Below are positions 48,938 to 51,805 of a stretch of DNA of 51,805 bases, one piece after another. Positions within the stretch are counted from its first letter, which is position 1; every line of letters begins with the position of its first letter. Source of the stretch: Bacteroidales bacterium (GTDB lineage: Bacteria > Bacteroidota > Bacteroidia > Bacteroidales > Muribaculaceae). Below the pieces are notes generated by a model that saw only the letters and a list, made by a program, of their open reading frames with translations, searched no databases and had not been told where the DNA came from. The stretch spans positions 1 to 51,805 of the forward strand of contig JAAVFG010000014.1 of the NCBI GenBank assembly GCA_014800895.1, written 5' to 3'. The position numbers and the translations under genes are program-made.

Positions 48938-49684
48938 CTAAATCTCATCTTCCTTCGGCAGCGAACGAAACACCTCCTCCGCCGACCGGATGTCGTCGTT
49001 ATATTCATCGCTCACGATTCGTCCGTCGCGAAGGGTGATGTTGCGCGATGAATAGAGGGCAATCTCAGGGTTGTGGGTCACAAAGATGATGGTCTTTCCC
49101 TCCCCGAACAAGCGCTGAAAGAGAGTAAGGATGGAGAAGGAGGTCCGAGTGTCGAGGTTGCCGGTGGCCTCATCGGCAAGGATGATTACCGGGTTGTTGA
49201 CCAACGCCCTCGCTATCGCCACACGTTGCTGCTGACCGCCCGACATCTGGTTGCTCTTATGATAGAGGCGCTCCCCGAGTCCTACTTCCCGTAGACATTT
49301 TTCAGCCCTTTCGGCCCGCTCTTTGGCCGAGACAGCCGAATTGTAGAGAAGGGGAAGCTCCACATTCTCTATTGCCGTAGTCTTGGGGAGGAGATTATAA
49401 TTCTGGAAAATAAATCCGATTTTACGATTCCGGATCTTTGCCCGTTCATTCTTCCCCATCCCTTTCACCGGGATTCCGTCGAGGTAATATTCTCCCGAAG
49501 TTGGGGTGTCGAGGCATCCGAGCGTGTTGAGTAGAGTGGATTTTCCTGACCCGGACGTTCCCATTATGGTGACGAACTCACCCTCGTAGATTGTGAACGA
49601 TACACCCCGGAGGGCTTTCACAGTCTCATCGCCCACCTTGAAGTAGCGCTTAAGATTTTCAATTTTGATTATTTCTTTTGCCAT
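48938..49684 (-). CDS. MacB/LolD-type ABC transporter ATP-binding protein
   Basis: 248 residues. Walker A is GTSGSGKST near 42-50, Q-loop at FQNYNLLPK, signature LSGGQQQRVAIARAL (the residue before is Met in this copy: MSGGQQQ), Walker B VIILADEATGNLD, D-loop GNLDT and H-loop His in FVTHNPEIA. The fold and motifs are those of the MacB/LolD/FtsE mechanotransmission subfamily. It works with the permease at 48872, which starts 65 bases downstream. The C-terminus extends about 25 residues beyond the usual end (SDEYNDDIRSAEEVFRSLPK). It is 12 bases from the adaptor gene, so the operon is tolC-like, macA-like, ATPase, permease. Confidence 0.94.
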   Translation of the reverse strand: MAKEIIKIENLKRYFKVGDETVKALRGVSFTIYEGEFVTIMGTSGSGKSTLLNTLGCLDTPTSGEYYLDGIPVKGMGKNERAKIRNRKIGFIFQNYNLLPKTTAIENVELPLLYNSAVSAKERAERAEKCLREVGLGERLYHKSNQMSGGQQQRVAIARALVNNPVIILADEATGNLDTRTSFSILTLFQRLFGEGKTIIFVTHNPEIALYSSRNITLRDGRIVSDEYNDDIRSAEEVFRSLPKEDEI

Positions 49685-49696
49685 GACCTCGACGAT

Positions 49697-50857
49697 TTAT
49701 TTTTTCTTTGCTCCCGGAGGTTTAGGCATGAAAGGATTCTCCTGTGTCTTCTTCTCATTGCCACCCTTCTGATGTTCCTCATATTGCAGTGCAATCTTGT
49801 CGCCACGCTTTATGCCTGAGAGAATCTGTTGGTAGACACTGTTTTTCATGCCCAGAGTCACCGCCGTCTCCACGAGTTTGCCGTCGCGTTCCACCCATAC
49901 GGTGTATTCAGCCTTCCCCTTCAAAGGTTGTGGAGAGGGGAGATCAGACTCATCTCCATCCTGCATTGGCTCAAACTTCAGGGCTTTCAACGGCACGGCA
50001 AGAGCATCCTCAAGTTGGAGAGTATATATAGAGAGGTTGGCGGTCATTCCCGGAATGAGCTTGTGGTCGGGATTAGTGGTTGACACGATCACTTCATAGG
50101 TCACGACGTTATTTGTGGTTGTCGGGTTGATACGCACCTGGGTGACCGTGCCTGTGAAAGTGTCGTCGGGATAGGCATCCACCGTAAATGTAACGTGCTG
50201 GCCCACCTTCACTTGGCCTATGTCAGCCTCATCAACGTCGCCCACTACCTGCATATGGTCAAGATCGGCGATTACATAAAGACTCGCGACATTCATGTTC
50301 GAAACGACAGTCTGTCCCTCCTCCACCTCTCTTGACACCACGATACCGTCAATCGGGGATGTGATTTCAGCGTAGGTCAGGTTTTTGGCAGCGCGCACAC
50401 GGTCGGCCTGACTCTTTTCGTATGCCATACGAGCCACCTCATAATCCTTCTGGGTGGTTTGATATTCATAATCGGAAATAAGCTTCTCGGCGTGGAGAGC
50501 CTTGTCGCGTTCGTAGTTCTTCTTTGTGTATTCATAAGTGGCGCGGGCAGAAGCCAGAGTTGCATCGGCACTCTGCAGCTCGCTCTGCAGCACTGTCTTG
50601 TCGATTTCAGCAATCAGCTGCCCCTTCTTCACCTGATCGTTGAAATCAACGAAAAGATTCGATATAATGCCTGTCACCTGAGTGCCCACATCCACGGAAG
50701 TGACCGACTCCATGGTGCCTGTTGCTGTCACAAGTTCGGAGAGTGACGTGGGTTCAACGGTATAGGTGTCAAGTTCGAAGGAGGTTTTTTCCGAACATGA
50801 GGAAGCGGCAAACATGATCACTGCCGCCATAGGATAATAAGCTTTGTAATATTTCAT
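49697..50857 (-). CDS. MacA/HlyD-type periplasmic adaptor lipoprotein
   Basis: 386 residues. A lipoprotein signal ends with FAASSC, Cys21 being the likely lipidated residue. The membrane-fusion-protein architecture is complete: barrel/lipoyl part (VDVGTQVTGIISNLFVDFND), a coiled-coil hairpin (LQSADATLASARATYEYTKK to AKNLTYAEITSPIDGIVVSR, about 95-170), a beta-barrel with VGDVDEADIGQVKVGQHVTF, and the membrane-proximal domain with an acidic loop. The C-terminus is basic and Pro-rich (NPFMPKPPGAKKK). The protein bridges the inner-membrane MacB-type pump and the outer-membrane channel. The ATPase gene follows 12 bases on; the TolC-like gene lies 27 bases upstream. Confidence 0.93.
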   Translation of the reverse strand: MKYYKAYYPMAAVIMFAASSCSEKTSFELDTYTVEPTSLSELVTATGTMESVTSVDVGTQVTGIISNLFVDFNDQVKKGQLIAEIDKTVLQSELQSADATLASARATYEYTKKNYERDKALHAEKLISDYEYQTTQKDYEVARMAYEKSQADRVRAAKNLTYAEITSPIDGIVVSREVEEGQTVVSNMNVASLYVIADLDHMQVVGDVDEADIGQVKVGQHVTFTVDAYPDDTFTGTVTQVRINPTTTNNVVTYEVIVSTTNPDHKLIPGMTANLSIYTLQLEDALAVPLKALKFEPMQDGDESDLPSPQPLKGKAEYTVWVERDGKLVETAVTLGMKNSVYQQILSGIKRGDKIALQYEEHQKGGNEKKTQENPFMPKPPGAKKK

Positions 50858-50884
50858 AACTGTCTGATGGATGACTGTGGAGTG

Positions 50885-51805
50885 TCAGAGACTGACATCC
50901 CGGGATGCGTAGAAATTGATTGCCTTTGATGAGAGGATTGCCATATATTTGCTTTGGAGCAATTCAAGACGTGCGTTGAGGAGATTGTTGTGTGCTGTCA
51001 GAAGGTCAAGAGGATTCACGAGTCCGAGTTCAAACTGTCTGTTCACAAAGTCGTCGGTCAGTTTGACAGCTTCGAGTTGCACCAGTCCCGCCTCGTATTT
51101 GGCATGTGCATTCGTAGCGTTTATGTAGAGGCTCTCGATAGTTTGCGAGAGTTCGTCAAGAAGGTTGTCTTTCGTCAGGTCGTACTCCAGTTCGGCCAAC
51201 TTTGCTTTTGCAACGGCTCTCTTGGTGGAGTTGGCATCAAAGATCGGGATATTCAGGTTGAGACCGATGTTCTCATTGAAATTTTTGCCCATCTGTTTCC
51301 CCCATCCCCTTCCTCCGGTGGAGTAGCCGGTGCCTATTCCCCCTTGAAGGTCGATAGAGGGGAGATTTCCGGCCTTTGCTATCTTCACATCGTTGGCATA
51401 GATCTCCTTGTTCAGTTCGTTGCTCTTGAGCTGCGGTAGCCAAGCGGCAGCCAGTCGGTAGACCTCCATTCTATCAGGGAGAGGGGCAATCACTTCTTCA
51501 TCCGGGAAATTCACATCCATGATATTGAGAGTGTAGTCAAGCCCGAGTTGAAGAATTTTCTTCAATGAAAGTTTGGAAGAAAGATAATTGGCTTCAGCCT
51601 GCGTAAGGTTATAGGCATCCTGAGCACGCTGGCTTTCAATCTGGGCGTATTCCACCCTTGAAGTCCTTCCGCTTTCCATAAGTTTCTTTGCCCTTTCAGC
51701 CTGGGAAGTGCTCACCTCGAGAGTCTGATCAGCAATCTTGACAGCCTCTCCGGCATAGAGGATATTCAGATAGGCCTCTAAAATTCCGAGTTTTAGGGTC
51801 TTTAC
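50885..51805 (-). CDS. TolC-family outer membrane efflux protein, 5' end beyond window
   Basis: The leftward frame is open from the right edge (51805) to a TGA at 50885-50887, 306 residues, so the N-terminal part is outside the window; a GTG at 51715 is internal, because in-frame sequence upstream of it (KLGILEAYLNILYAGEAVKI) continues the TolC fold. Typical helical repeats are visible: SQAERAKKLMESGRTSRVEY, YNLTQAEANYLSSKLSLKKI, and NFNENIGLNLNIPIFDANST (the conserved beta-strand segment before the second helical repeat), then LVNPLDLLTAHNNLLNARLE. It should form the trimeric outer-membrane duct for the MacAB-like pump. First visible gene of this operon. Confidence 0.9.
   Translation of the reverse strand, partial: VKTLKLGILEAYLNILYAGEAVKIADQTLEVSTSQAERAKKLMESGRTSRVEYAQIESQRAQDAYNLTQAEANYLSSKLSLKKILQLGLDYTLNIMDVNFPDEEVIAPLPDRMEVYRLAAAWLPQLKSNELNKEIYANDVKIAKAGNLPSIDLQGGIGTGYSTGGRGWGKQMGKNFNENIGLNLNIPIFDANSTKRAVAKAKLAELEYDLTKDNLLDELSQTIESLYINATNAHAKYEAGLVQLEAVKLTDDFVNRQFELGLVNPLDLLTAHNNLLNARLELLQSKYMAILSSKAINFYASRDVSL

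Overview
The window looks like a large integrated mobile element of a Bacteroidales (Bacteroidota) genome plus about 4.4 kb of chromosome at the right end. Support for the host group: several promoter-like sites fit the Bacteroidota form (TTTG, about 19 bases, TAnnTTTG), there is a PcfK/PcfJ pair of the Bacteroides plasmid type, a DUF5053-like gene, a SAM-like integrase of the Bacteroidales kind, and a MacA-MacB-TolC operon with a lipoprotein adaptor. Family and species cannot be named from the sequence. All calls come from reading translations and motifs; no database search was run.

Layout. 1-2712: a leftward, translationally coupled Vsr / C5-methyltransferase / HpaII-type endonuclease operon; the nuclease gene runs off the left edge. 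2947-4949: leftward PD-(D/E)xK-like gene, DUF5053-like gene and a secreted formylglycine-generating-enzyme-fold protein. 5386-7305: small conserved accessory genes and a zeta-type toxin-antitoxin pair. 7694-9462: PcfK-like and PcfJ-like genes. 9543-13171: a type Ib-like partition operon (ParA, ribbon-helix-helix partner, and a coupled 752-residue unknown). 13.2-13.85 kb: two decayed tandem copies of a small gene. 14325-15680: small plasmid/phage genes including a DUF2958-like protein. 15.8-16.1 kb: an iteron-like region. 20302-16210: a leftward operon of small DNA-binding proteins ending in a primase-helicase, facing a divergent Xre-type repressor (20433) across a palindrome-rich switch region. 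21483: tyrosine integrase. 23.3-23.8 kb: arrays of 11-base repeats. 23869-47485: a phage module with a small-terminase-like gene, two virion/ejection-like proteins, one enormous 6,806-residue polyvalent protein and a broken P22-type portal gene. From about 47.46 kb rightward: chromosomal MacB/MacA/TolC efflux genes.

How it fits together. The left part carries plasmid-like functions (partition, candidate iterons, PcfK/J, restriction-modification, toxin-antitoxin); the middle has a lysogeny-type repressor, primase-helicase and integrase; the right part encodes virion proteins. A phage-plasmid or a mosaic of an integrative element and a prophage would explain this. The portal gene carries an in-frame TAG and is cut short at the apparent junction with chromosome, so the phage portion is at least partly decayed, although the 20-kb polyvalent gene is open throughout.

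The most notable observations are: (1) the 6,806-residue protein combining a ParB-like domain, two nuclease-toxin-like segments, a DNA methylase, an SNF2 helicase, a HExxH peptidase-like motif and membrane-active segments; (2) three dispersed copies of a long imperfect dyad with compensatory base changes, each placed between divergent genes and each holding a leftward Bacteroidota-type promoter; (3) two arrays of helically phased GGTT repeats next to the small-terminase-like gene, a candidate packaging site; (4) the iteron-like region enclosed by a 15-base perfect inverted repeat.
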